64,000 nucleotides of DNA, from positions 4,134-68,133 of the forward strand of contig DATGGU010000160.1 in NCBI GenBank assembly GCA_035308365.1. Direction: 5' to 3'. Numbering within the stretch: position 1 is the stretch's first letter; every line of letters starts with the position of its first letter. This document shows positions 23,468 to 31,418 of this stretch, piece after piece. A program made the position numbers and the translations under genes. Origin of the DNA: PALSA-505 sp035308365 (GTDB taxonomy: Bacteria; Actinomycetota; Actinomycetes; Streptosporangiales; Streptosporangiaceae). A model generated the notes under the pieces. The model was not told the DNA's origin and made no database searches. It saw only the letters and a program-made list of their open reading frames with translations.

Positions 23468-23959
23468 GTGAAAACCCGAATCTGCACTCAGTGCGGCCGG
23501 GAGTATCGGCCCTCCAGTAGGCATCTTCGTTGTCCGGCGTGCCGCTCCAAGGATTTGTGCGCGTGCGGATCGCCCAAGCAGGGTAAATCGGCCACGTGTT
23601 CCGCCTGCCGTTCGGTAGGAGGTGCCGCGAATGGCCGTTGGCAGGGCGGACGTACCCGCCACAAGGCCGGGTATGTCATGGTCTGGAGCCCGGGTCACCC
23701 CCGGGCCGGAAAGGGACAGTACGTCTTCGAGCACATCATCGTGATGGAGCAGATGCTGGGGCGTCATCTGTTGCCAGAAGAGTCGGTGCACCATCGCAAT
23801 GGTGTTCGAGACGACAATCGTCCGGAGAATCTGGAACTCTGGACGCGCCCACAGCCCACCGGGATACGGGTGAGCGACGCTATCGCCTGGGCGCGCGAGA
23901 TTCTTGCTCGTTACGAGGGAGACACTTTCACCTCCAACAATGCTCAGGCTCTTGACTGA
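23468..23959 (+). CDS. HNH endonuclease with N-terminal zinc-ribbon-like Cys pairs
   Basis: 163 residues, GTG start. The first third has CTQCGREY, CPACRSKDLCACGS and CSACRS, arranged as zinc-ribbon-type pairs. The HNH core follows: FEHIIVMEQMLGRHLLPEES then VHHRNGVRDDNRPENLELW, with the catalytic His in the HH pair and the Asn/His metal site, as in homing-type or phage HNH enzymes. It would nick or cut DNA. It stands alone, is preceded by an SOS-box-like site and ends seven bases from the 3' end of the tmRNA gene on the opposite strand, a favourite integration target. Confidence 0.85.
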   Translation: MKTRICTQCGREYRPSSRHLRCPACRSKDLCACGSPKQGKSATCSACRSVGGAANGRWQGGRTRHKAGYVMVWSPGHPRAGKGQYVFEHIIVMEQMLGRHLLPEESVHHRNGVRDDNRPENLELWTRPQPTGIRVSDAIAWAREILARYEGDTFTSNNAQALD

Positions 23960-23966
23960 GCACTCT

Positions 23967-24337
23967 TGGAGGTGGCGGGAATCGAACCCGCGTCCTTCAG
24001 TTCCTTACCAGGGCTTCTCCGGGCGCAGCCTGCTGTGCTTTTCTCAGCCCCGGCAGTCACGCAGGCAAGCTGCCGACGGGCTCAGTCGCTGTTTGGTGTC
24101 CTAACCGGTCCCGCGACCGGGCCGGTTAGTTGAGCCTCCTAGCTGATGCCAGGATCCGGGCCGGAGGCGGTCCCGGGCTGACAGACCTCAGAACTCGCGG
24201 TCAGGCCGCGAGAGCGAGGTCAGTGCGCTTTGCGTTGGCACTTATTGGTTTACGGTCACGGGATTAACGAGGTCGCCACCGCGACCCTCGGCCCGCTTCC
24301 CCTGGTTCGACAACCGAAGTCGAAGCCTGTCACCCCC
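23967..24337 (-). ncRNA. ssrA: Transfer-messenger RNA (tmRNA)
   Basis: On the minus strand the gene opens GGGGGTGACAGGCTTCGAC and closes with a T-arm and acceptor ending CCACCTCCA; the 5' GGGGGTG pairs with CACCTCC to form the tRNA-like acceptor stem. The length, 371 bases, is normal. The tag frame is complement(24201-24239), encoding ANAKRTDLALAA with a TGA stop, a typical actinobacterial degradation tag ending ALAA. CCA is not encoded after the discriminator A. It rescues stalled ribosomes with SmpB, whose gene lies 3 kb upstream on the same strand. Confidence 0.96.
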
Positions 24338-24481
24338 TATTGAGTTGTACTGGCGGCACACGGAACCGTACCGGCCCGTGAACAGCCACTAGCAACGCTA
24401 CCTTGATAACGCCGTCCGACCAACCCAGATTCCCGGCTTGCCTGGCGGTGCCGCAACGACCTGGGAAGCGTCTGGATCATC

Positions 24482-24769
24482 TCACATGCTGACGGTCAGC
24501 CGGACCGTTACCGTGTCGCCCAGGCCGAGCGTTTCAGCCTTGCGCACCCAGGTCTTCACCGGCAGGACGTACCCGCCGTCCTTCGGGAACAGCGATGTCG
24601 TCCACTCGGTCTCGCCGATCCGGGCCGCGACCGGGATCATGCCCCAGCCGTAGGTCACCCGTGAGGATACCGCCTCCAGGTCGGCGGACTCCTCGTCCGG
24701 AACGGTGATGAAGTGAAACGGCGACGGGCCCTTCCAGAACCACATCCTGCTGCTGAACTCCAGGTCCAT
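24482..24769 (-). CDS. DUF1905 domain protein
   Basis: 95 residues from ATG 24769. The sequence WFWKGPSPFHFITVPDEES, then GWGMIPVAARIGETEWTTSL and FPKDGGYVLPVKTWVRKAET fits DUF1905, a small beta-barrel of unknown function. The frame is open to 24958, but homology starts at 24769. It lies between ssrA and the PBP-like gene on the same strand, separated from the latter by a pair of strong hairpins, so it probably has its own promoter. Confidence 0.85.
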   Translation of the reverse strand: MDLEFSSRMWFWKGPSPFHFITVPDEESADLEAVSSRVTYGWGMIPVAARIGETEWTTSLFPKDGGYVLPVKTWVRKAETLGLGDTVTVRLTVSM

Positions 24770-24808
24770 CCGACCAGGATAGGAGCCGGGCAGATCGGTG
24801 ATGAGAAA

Positions 24809-24909
24809 CCCCCGTGGGCGCTGGCGGTGGCCGAAGGTGCGCCCACGGGGGCCGACCGGCAGGGTCGGGGCCGGTCCATAGCCCGGGCTTCCCCCGAGAT
24901 GAAGCCCGG
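24809..24909 (-). terminator. Two consecutive strong hairpins after the PBP-like gene
   Basis: CCCCCGTGGGCGC (24809-24821) pairs perfectly with GCGCCCACGGGGG (24839-24851), a 13-base stem. A second stem, CCGGGCTTC (24883-24891)/GAAGCCCGG (24901-24909), lies nearer the PBP-like stop. Without a U-tract they fit the actinobacterial style of termination, ending the smpB-PBP transcript before the DUF1905 gene. Confidence 0.6.
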
Positions 24910-25019
24910 TTCTCATCACGGCGACTGGGCCGCAACCCCCCAAGCGGCACCCAGTCATTCGTTAAGACGCCAGAACCGCACTGGAAGGTTGCTCTGCGTT
25001 ACGAGAATTCGGGTAACGG

Positions 25020-27377
25020 TTACGTTACGGCGCCGAAGCACTCCGACGGGCTACTGGTTGAGCAGGAGGCGGGCAGGCGGTGCAGGAACTGGCTGGCCAG
25101 CTGGACGGCCGACCTGGGCGAGTACTTGCCGAACTCGAGCACGGCAAAGGCCACGTCCCCCCGGTAGCCGACGAACCACATCGCCTGCATGCCATTGCCT
25201 GCCTGGCCGTACGGTGCCTGGCCGGCCTGGCCGTAGACCGGGGCGCCGGACAGGTTGGCCGCGCGGGCGGCCCCGGTCCGGACGGTCGCCCGCATGAGGC
25301 TGCGCAGCGTGCTCATGTCCTGCTGGGTCAGCGTCTCCTTGGCCGACCGGGTCTCCGTGACCCGCACCGGCGGGTCGGGAGTGAGCACCAGCGAGGGAGC
25401 GTGCCAGGTCCCGGAGTCCACCTGGGCCGCGATCAGCGCCATGTCCAGCGGGCTCACCTGGATGTTGCCCGAGCCGATGGTGTCGGCGGCGAGCTGCGCG
25501 TCGGTCGCCGGGGTGGGCATGGCGCCGGCGAACCCCGGCAGCGGCAGCCGCCATGGTGAGCCGAGGCCGAAGCTGTTCGCCGCCGCCGACAGGCCCGCCG
25601 CGTTGAGCCGGCGGGACAGCCCAGCGAACGCGGTGCCGCAGCCACGGGCGAAGTCGGCACTGAACGGCGGCTGGGTGCCAAGACCGTGGGCCGGCGGGTC
25701 GTTGATGAACGTCTCGCCGCCCACGTCGTTGGCGCTGGTGCACGGCACGAGATCGCTCACCGACAGGCCGGTGTTCAGCAGCGCGGCCGTGGAGACGATG
25801 GTGAACGCCTGCCCGGGTGGGTAGCGCCCGGCCAGCGGGTCGGGCTGGGCTCCGCCGCCGTGGGAGGCCTGGCTGGACACGGCGAGGATCTTCCCGGTGG
25901 AGGCCTGCACGGCGACGATGGCGGCCGCGTTGCCGGTCGTGCCGAGCGCACGGTCGGCCGCGACCTGGGCGGCGCTGCTGAGCGTGGTGCGCACCGGCTG
26001 GCCGGTCAGGCCCGGCCACTTGGCCAGCACCGAGACCAGGCGGCCGTCCGAATCCTCGACAACCACCTCGGTCGTCGGCGAGCCGACCAGCCTGTGCTGG
26101 TAGTACTGCTGCAAGCCGGACAGGCCTGCTGTGTCGCCGGGCTGGTAGGCGACGCCTTCCTGCCGGAGCGTGGGGGCTATCTCGGTGCCGACCGAGCCGA
26201 CCACGTCACTGGCGATGCTGTCGAACAGCCGCCGCTTGACCATGTGGACGGCCAGCCCGGGCACCTGCCGCAACTGGGCGCTCATGGCGGCGTAGGAATT
26301 CGGGTCGAGCGTCACCAGGCCGAGGAACGCGTTCTGCGGGCTGGACCGGATCTGGGCGGCCAGCTCCTCGGCGTTCAAGCCGGTGGCCTGGGCCAGGCCG
26401 CTGGCCGTCGCCGCCGGATCGGTCAGCTTGCCCGGCTGCACGCCGACGACGTAGGCCGGCGTCAATGGCTGCAACGGCTGCCCGGCGGCGTCGAGCACCT
26501 GCGCCCGTGGGCCGAGGGTGGTGCGGACGGCCAGCCGCGTTCCCGCTCGCAGGCCGGGGTTGATGTCGCTCAGGCTCCACTGGACCTTCCAGCCGGCGGC
26601 CGTCCAGCGCAGCGGGAAGGACCCGGTGTACTGCCAGGGCGCGCCGTCTTCGCCAAGGTCCACCGACGCGCTGAACAGAGCCCGGGCCTGGTCGCCGCTC
26701 TGCGTGATCGTCCCCATGGTCAGTGCGAGGGACGCGGCGTCGAGCTGGTCGTAGGCGGTCTTCAGAGCACTCGCGACGGTCGCCGGATCGCCGGTGGTGT
26801 ACTGCGCGGCTGCATGGTAGTCGCCCTCTTCCCAGGCCAGCAGGAATGATTGCACCGTCGGCTCGGCGGACTCGGCGCGCCCCCCGCCATCGGCCAGGCC
26901 AACCGCGATCACGCCGACCACGACCACCAGCACACAGACCCGCAGCAGATGCGACCTGGTGACGATGCCGCTGACCCGCCCTCGCGGCTGCTGGCCGGCC
27001 GCCGCCGGCTGAGGCTGGGTGGGCGCATGGCCGTCCCCGCCGCTGCGCTGGGAGCCCTGGGCTTCCGTACGGAGGGGGGTCAGCGTTTCGCCCATGGATC
27101 CACTGTCACTCACCGGCCAGGGATGGGACGGCTGCGACACACCCGGTGCCGGGTCTTTGTGCTGATCAACCTGGATCACCCGATCGGGCAGACCGGGGAA
27201 GAGCGGGGTACCGGGCTCGGCTGGAAGAGGCTGCGGGGCGGCGGGCGCGTGGTCACCGGGATGGTCATGCGGCACAGTGACCCGGTTACGGGATGGAAGC
27301 CAGGATGCGCGCTTGTGCGGGGGGGAGTGCGCGCCCCGGCTATGGCCGGAGCGGTACATATTCCTCTTCCCTGTCAC
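25020..27377 (-). CDS. Catalytically degenerate penicillin-binding protein (transpeptidase pseudoenzyme)
   Basis: 785 residues from GTG 27377, which overlaps the smpB stop (GTGA). A ~140-residue hydrophilic N-terminus precedes one membrane helix (LLRVCVLVVVVGVIAVGLAD), an NTF2-like MecA_N domain (FLLAWEEGDYHAAAQYTTGD), a linker domain and a transpeptidase domain clearly homologous to the intact PBP at 39.2 kb. All three catalytic motifs are lost: SxxK is QAFT (523-526, in YPPGQAFTIV), SxN is GCG (579-581), and KTG is replaced in QAGQ (717-720). The rest of the fold is well kept, so this looks like a retained non-enzymatic cell-wall protein, perhaps a scaffold or regulator, rather than a decaying gene. 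The true start could be internal. Confidence 0.88.
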   Translation of the reverse strand: MTGKRNMYRSGHSRGAHSPPHKRASWLPSRNRVTVPHDHPGDHAPAAPQPLPAEPGTPLFPGLPDRVIQVDQHKDPAPGVSQPSHPWPVSDSGSMGETLTPLRTEAQGSQRSGGDGHAPTQPQPAAAGQQPRGRVSGIVTRSHLLRVCVLVVVVGVIAVGLADGGGRAESAEPTVQSFLLAWEEGDYHAAAQYTTGDPATVASALKTAYDQLDAASLALTMGTITQSGDQARALFSASVDLGEDGAPWQYTGSFPLRWTAAGWKVQWSLSDINPGLRAGTRLAVRTTLGPRAQVLDAAGQPLQPLTPAYVVGVQPGKLTDPAATASGLAQATGLNAEELAAQIRSSPQNAFLGLVTLDPNSYAAMSAQLRQVPGLAVHMVKRRLFDSIASDVVGSVGTEIAPTLRQEGVAYQPGDTAGLSGLQQYYQHRLVGSPTTEVVVEDSDGRLVSVLAKWPGLTGQPVRTTLSSAAQVAADRALGTTGNAAAIVAVQASTGKILAVSSQASHGGGAQPDPLAGRYPPGQAFTIVSTAALLNTGLSVSDLVPCTSANDVGGETFINDPPAHGLGTQPPFSADFARGCGTAFAGLSRRLNAAGLSAAANSFGLGSPWRLPLPGFAGAMPTPATDAQLAADTIGSGNIQVSPLDMALIAAQVDSGTWHAPSLVLTPDPPVRVTETRSAKETLTQQDMSTLRSLMRATVRTGAARAANLSGAPVYGQAGQAPYGQAGNGMQAMWFVGYRGDVAFAVLEFGKYSPRSAVQLASQFLHRLPASCSTSSPSECFGAVT

Positions 27378-27838
27378 CTTCGCCGGCGGAGCGCACGGTC
27401 CACCTCCCTGGCCGCGTCCCGCTGCGCCAGATCGTGGCGCTTGTCGTAGGTCCGCTTGCCACGCCCGAGCCCGAGCTCAACCTTTGCCCGGCCGCCGCTG
27501 AAGTACAGCGACAGCGGGACGATCGTGAAGCCACGCTCGGCCGTCTGACTGGCGAGCCGGTCGATCTCTTTGCGGTGTAGCAGCAGCTTACGCGTCCGGC
27601 GGGGTTCGTGGTTGGTCCACGTTCCCCGCTCGTACTCCGGGATATGCATACCATGCAGCCACAGCTCCCCCCCGCTGACCTGAGCAAACGCCTCGTTCAG
27701 CGATGCCCTGCCCGCCCGCAGCGACTTTACCTCGGTGCCGGTGAGCACCAGGCCCGCCTCGAACGTGTCCTCGATCTGATAGTCGTGCCTGGCCCGCCGG
27801 TTCCTGGCAACGACCTTGATCCCGTCTTCCCGCGGCAT
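27374..27838 (-). CDS. smpB: SsrA-binding protein SmpB
   Basis: 154 residues, ATG start. RKARHDYQIEDTFEAGLVLT-like N-terminus (here ARNRRARHDYQIEDTFEAGL), then GTEVKSLRAGRASLNEAF, LLLHRKEIDRLASQTAERGF and a basic tail, all standard SmpB features. It binds the tRNA-like domain of tmRNA and brings it to stalled ribosomes. It follows ftsX by nine bases and overlaps the start of the degenerate PBP gene by four. The order ftsE-ftsX-smpB with ssrA nearby is conserved in actinobacteria. Confidence 0.97.
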   Translation of the reverse strand: MPREDGIKVVARNRRARHDYQIEDTFEAGLVLTGTEVKSLRAGRASLNEAFAQVSGGELWLHGMHIPEYERGTWTNHEPRRTRKLLLHRKEIDRLASQTAERGFTIVPLSLYFSGGRAKVELGLGRGKRTYDKRHDLAQRDAAREVDRALRRRR

Positions 27839-27847
27839 CGGGCTCTA

Positions 27848-28759
27848 TCACACCCGCAGGTAGCGTCGCAGGGTCAGGAACGAGGTCAGGCCGCACAGCA
27901 CCACGCCGACGAGCATGGTGCCGAAAATGACCTCGAGCAGGGCGCTGAGGCTCAGCTTCACGTTGAAGGTGAAGTACGACTGCAGGGTGTCCAGGCCCAG
28001 GTTTTTCACCGCTACCAGCAGGCCGGCCGCGATCAGCCAGCCGAACAGGCCGGCGATAACGCCCTCCATCAGGAACGGGAGCTGGATGTAGAAGTTGGAG
28101 GCGCCGACCAGGCGCATGATGCTGGTCTCCCGGCGGCGGTTGAACGCCGACAGCCGGATCGTGTTCGCGACCAGCAGCGCGGCCGCGACGATCAGGATGA
28201 TGGCGGTGATCACCACGGCGTTCCGCGCGGCGTCGAGCAGGTTGTAGAAGTTGTTGAGGATGGACCGGTCGTCCACGATGTCGTCGACCCCCGGCCGTCC
28301 CTGCACGGTGTCCGCGACCACGCTGAAGTCGGTGTCCGGGTTCTTCAGCTTGACCTCGAACGAGTTGGGGATCTCCCCCGGGCTGACCGTGCTCACGAAC
28401 GACGGGTCCTGCGAGAAGTCCTGCTTGAAGTTCTGGTAGGCCTGGGCCTGGGACTGGTAGTAGACGTGCTCGACCTCGGGCAGGCTCCGCAGGTTCTGCC
28501 CGATCGCGGCGATCTGGCTTGCGGTGGCCGGCCCGTTCTGCCGGCACTGGGTGCTGGGGCTGGTGGACGTGCACAGGTAAACGGAGATCTCGACCTTGCC
28601 CTGCCAGTAGGTCCTGGTGTTGTCCACCTGCTTGACGAACAGCAAACCGGTGCCGAGCAGGGACAGGCTGATGGCGACCACGACCACGAGCGCGATCGTC
28701 ATGGTGAGGTTGCGCCGCAACCCCGTCCATACCTCCTGGAAGACAAACTGTGCGCGCAT
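27848..28759 (-). CDS. ftsX: Cell division protein FtsX (permease-like)
   Basis: 303 residues, ATG start. The N-terminus FVFQEVWTGLRRNLTMTIAL leads into membrane helix 1; a large extracellular loop follows, holding two Cys (CTSTSP and QCRQNG) likely to form a disulfide; then three more helices near the C-terminus. FtsX with FtsE forms an ABC-type complex that activates peptidoglycan hydrolases during division; in actinobacteria the extracellular loop binds RipC-type hydrolases. The gene sits between ftsE and smpB in one operon. Confidence 0.96.
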   Translation of the reverse strand: MRAQFVFQEVWTGLRRNLTMTIALVVVVAISLSLLGTGLLFVKQVDNTRTYWQGKVEISVYLCTSTSPSTQCRQNGPATASQIAAIGQNLRSLPEVEHVYYQSQAQAYQNFKQDFSQDPSFVSTVSPGEIPNSFEVKLKNPDTDFSVVADTVQGRPGVDDIVDDRSILNNFYNLLDAARNAVVITAIILIVAAALLVANTIRLSAFNRRRETSIMRLVGASNFYIQLPFLMEGVIAGLFGWLIAAGLLVAVKNLGLDTLQSYFTFNVKLSLSALLEVIFGTMLVGVVLCGLTSFLTLRRYLRV

Positions 28760-28844
28760 CGCCGCTGATCCCTCGGTAGTCCCTGGCGGCCCGGCTCATG
28801 CCCGGTACCGCGGTGTGGTGCGTTGCCCAGCCCGTAGTAAATGG

Positions 28845-29534
28845 TTAGTACGCCTGGCCGTACACCCCGCGCGACTGGTCCCGCACTACCTTGCCGAATT
28901 CGAGCTCCACCACACGCTTGCGCATCGAGTCGACGATCGCCGCGTCATGGGTGGCCATGACGACCGTGGTGCCGGTCCGGTTGATCCGGTCCAGGACCTT
29001 CATGATCCCGATGGAGGTGGCCGGGTCGATGTTGCCGGTCGGCTCGTCCGCCAGCAGGATCATCGGCCGGTTCACGAAAGCCCTGGCCATCGCGACCCGC
29101 TGCTGCTCCCCGCCGGACAGCTCGTCGGGCATCCTGTCGTGCTTGCCTTCCAGCCCTACCAGATCGATGACCTCGGGAACGACCTTGCGGATGAAACGCC
29201 GGGGCTTCCCGATGACCTCCAGCGCGAATGCCACGTTGTGATAGACGTTCTTGTTGGGCAGCAGCCGGAAGTCCTGGAAAACGCAGCCGATCCGGCGGCG
29301 CAGCAGCGGAACACGCCAGTTGGTCAGCCGCGCCAGGTCCTTGCCTGCCACGTGGATTCTTCCGTCGGTCGGCCTTTCCTCCTTGAGCACAAGGCGCAGG
29401 AATGTCGACTTACCTGACCCCGAGGGGCCAACGAGGAAGATGAACTCGCCCTTCTCGACATCGATGTTGACGTTCTCCAGGGCTGGGCGACCCTGGTTCG
29501 GATACACCTTGGTGACGTTATCGAAGTGGATCAC
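28845..29534 (-). CDS. ftsE: Cell division ATP-binding protein FtsE
   Basis: 229 residues from GTG 29534, the start used across actinobacteria (VIHFDNVTKVY at the N-terminus); the frame stays open further upstream only because of GC bias. Walker A GPSGSGKST, signature LSGGEQQR and Walker B ILLADEPTGNID are all present. It supplies ATP hydrolysis to FtsX at the septum and is transcribed with ftsX 85 bases downstream. The upstream gap to prfB (29535-30210) holds a divergent small gene, so ftsE probably has its own promoter there. Confidence 0.96.
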   Translation of the reverse strand: MIHFDNVTKVYPNQGRPALENVNIDVEKGEFIFLVGPSGSGKSTFLRLVLKEERPTDGRIHVAGKDLARLTNWRVPLLRRRIGCVFQDFRLLPNKNVYHNVAFALEVIGKPRRFIRKVVPEVIDLVGLEGKHDRMPDELSGGEQQRVAMARAFVNRPMILLADEPTGNIDPATSIGIMKVLDRINRTGTTVVMATHDAAIVDSMRKRVVELEFGKVVRDQSRGVYGQAY

Positions 29535-29746
29535 AGGTTCATCACACGCGATCGGTAAGATATGGAGGGAAAGGTCGCCGGCCGGGCGAGCCGGCGGCCT
29601 ACGGTCGCCGAACATGCCAGGCCGGTGTTGCGGCCTGCCCGGTTGTCTCCCGGGTTGGCCAGGGCTCAGTCTAGGGGGGAAACTGGCATGGAAGGTCCAA
29701 CATCGCCGAATAGGCTGGGTACCGGGGCCGGCCGAAGGGAACGCCG

Positions 29747-29926
29747 ATGAGCTGCGAACACCTGATATGCGCGCGATGTGCTGGGCCGGTCGTGGAAGGG
29801 CGCTGTGCGGCCTGCCGGGCGGCGAAGGCCCACGTGCACCACTCCCAACCGCACCTCGGCCTCCCCCTGGCCCTGATCGCCCTGGTAGCCGCCCTGCTCC
29901 TAATCCTGGCTTTCCACCTGCATTAA
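29747..29926 (+). CDS. Small zinc-ribbon-like single-pass membrane protein
   Basis: 59 residues, ATG preceded by GAAGGGA. The N-terminus has four spaced Cys (Cys3, Cys8, Cys11, Cys20 and Cys23 available) in the pattern CARCAGPVVEGRCAAC, a likely zinc knuckle, followed by a His-rich stretch HVHHSQPH and a C-terminal membrane helix LPLALIALVAALLLILAF. Short proteins of this plan recur next to prfB/ftsE in actinobacteria; the function is not known. It would sit in the inner membrane with the zinc knuckle in the cytoplasm. Confidence 0.65.
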   Translation: MSCEHLICARCAGPVVEGRCAACRAAKAHVHHSQPHLGLPLALIALVAALLLILAFHLH

Positions 29927-29989
29927 GGCCAGCAGCCCTCCCCCACAGGCCGTGGCAGCGAAGTCGCCACATCGGGTTCCGGGGACGTC

Positions 29990-30107
29990 CCACCATCAAC
30001 CGCCACACCGGCCCCAGCCCCAGTTGTAGCAGTCCGGGGAACGCCCCACCGCCAACCGCCACCCCGGCCCAGCCCCGCTCGTGGGGGTCCGGGGGGCTCG
30101 GCCCCCC
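29990..30107. repeat. Imperfect tandem repeat and GC hairpin between the small gene and prfB
   Basis: Two ~50-base units (about 29990-30035 and 30036-30091) share CCACC, CAACCGCCAC and CCGGCCCAGCCCC blocks. Beyond them CCGGGGGGC (30089-30097) and GCCCCCCGG (30101-30109) form a perfect nine-base stem over a TCG loop. The hairpin could terminate both converging transcripts. Confidence 0.5.
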
Positions 30108-30210
30108 GGGCAAACACTGCGGGCTGCGGCGAAGCTGACCGAAGGACAGCGAGCAGGGTTGGCTGCCCCGACGGCGAAACTGGCCGTGGGCCAGTGAGCA
30201 GAATTATCCC

Positions 30211-31317
30211 CTACAGGCCGTGTTGCCGCATGTAGCGGATCTCTGCCTCGATGAAGTCGTCGATCTCGCCGTCCAGGACGGCCACGGTGTTGCTGTTCTC
30301 CACGTTCGTCCGGACGTCCTTGACGTTCTGGTACGGGTAGAGGACGTAGTTGCGGATCTGGGTGCCCCAGCTGCTGGTGACCTCGCCGCGCAATTCGGAG
30401 AGCTTGGCGGCGTCTTCCTGGCGCTTGCGTTCGAGCAGCTTGGCCTGCAGGACCGACATCGCCGTGGCCCGGTTCTGCAGCTGGCTCCGTTCGTTCTGGC
30501 AGGAGACCACGATCCCGGTGGGCAGGTGGGTGATCCGGACCGCCGAGTCGGTGGTGTTGACGCCCTGGCCGCCGGGTCCGCTGGACCGGTAGACGTCGAC
30601 CCTGATCTCGTCCTCGTTGATCTCGATGTGGTCGGCGGTCTGCACGACCGGCACCACATCCACCCCGGCGAACGAGGTCTGCCTGCGGCCCTGGTTGTCG
30701 TACTTGGAGATGCGGACCATCCGGTGGGTGCCGTGCTCACCGCGCAGCCAGCCGTAGGCATAGGGCACCTTGACCGCGAAGGTGGTCGACTTGATGCCGG
30801 CCTCTTCGGCGTAGGACGTGTCATAAATCTCGGTCGGGTACCCGTGCCGCTCGGCCCAGCGCAGGTACATGCGCTGCAGGTTCTGGGCGAAGTCGGCGGC
30901 GTCCGCGCCGCCGGCCTGTGAGTTGATCGTGATCAGGGCTTCGCGGGAGTCGTACTCGCCGGACAGCAGCGTGCGGACCTCGAGCTGGTTGATCTCGGTC
31001 CGCAGCGCCGCGAGCTCGCGCGTGGCCTCTTCCCGGTAGCCCTCGTCATTCTCGCCCTCGGCGAGCTCGAACATCACCTGGGTGTCCTCGAGCCGGCGGC
31101 GCAAGCCCTCGACCCGGGAGATCTCACCCTCCAGATAAGCCAGCCTGCGGGTCACCGCCTGGCCCTTCTCCGTATCGTCCCAGAGGTTCGGGCTCAAGGC
31201 CGTCTGGCGCAGCCCATCCGCTTCCCGCCGCAGCGCGTCCAGGTCAAGGACGACTTCTACGCCGGTCAGCTTGGAGGATAGTTCCTTGATCTCCTCCGTG
31301 GGGTCGGTGGCTGCCAT
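30211..31317 (-). CDS. prfB: Peptide chain release factor 2
   Basis: 368 residues, ATG start. It has the RF2 helical N-terminus, the anticodon-mimic region ending in RRQTSFAGVDVVP, and the catalytic SSGPGGQGVNTTDSAVR with its GGQ tripeptide. It terminates translation at UGA and UAA. No programmed frameshift site is needed: the frame is continuous, as in other actinobacteria. It is the first gene of the prfB-ftsE-ftsX-smpB neighbourhood, and its stop is followed by a long gap containing the small membrane-protein gene on the other strand. Confidence 0.97.
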   Translation of the reverse strand: MAATDPTEEIKELSSKLTGVEVVLDLDALRREADGLRQTALSPNLWDDTEKGQAVTRRLAYLEGEISRVEGLRRRLEDTQVMFELAEGENDEGYREEATRELAALRTEINQLEVRTLLSGEYDSREALITINSQAGGADAADFAQNLQRMYLRWAERHGYPTEIYDTSYAEEAGIKSTTFAVKVPYAYGWLRGEHGTHRMVRISKYDNQGRRQTSFAGVDVVPVVQTADHIEINEDEIRVDVYRSSGPGGQGVNTTDSAVRITHLPTGIVVSCQNERSQLQNRATAMSVLQAKLLERKRQEDAAKLSELRGEVTSSWGTQIRNYVLYPYQNVKDVRTNVENSNTVAVLDGEIDDFIEAEIRYMRQHGL

Positions 31318-31418
31318 GCGGAAAGCCTACGCGAGCCCGGCACGTCTTTGGGGCAGCCTTACCAGGCGTGATACCACCATTACCCTGCGGCAGTGCCGGG
31401 ACCAGGTCGTCATGAACC

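Noticed and set aside
23967..24060. A tRNA gene on the minus strand, because of the T-arm and acceptor sequences.
   Set aside because: There is no anticodon arm; the upstream part contains the tag reading frame and the pairing 5' end 371 bases away, so it is tmRNA.
30089..30109. A strong intrinsic terminator for prfB.
   Set aside because: The hairpin lies beyond the prfB stop and is real, but without a T-tract on either strand its role cannot be assigned; I listed it only as part of a repeat region.
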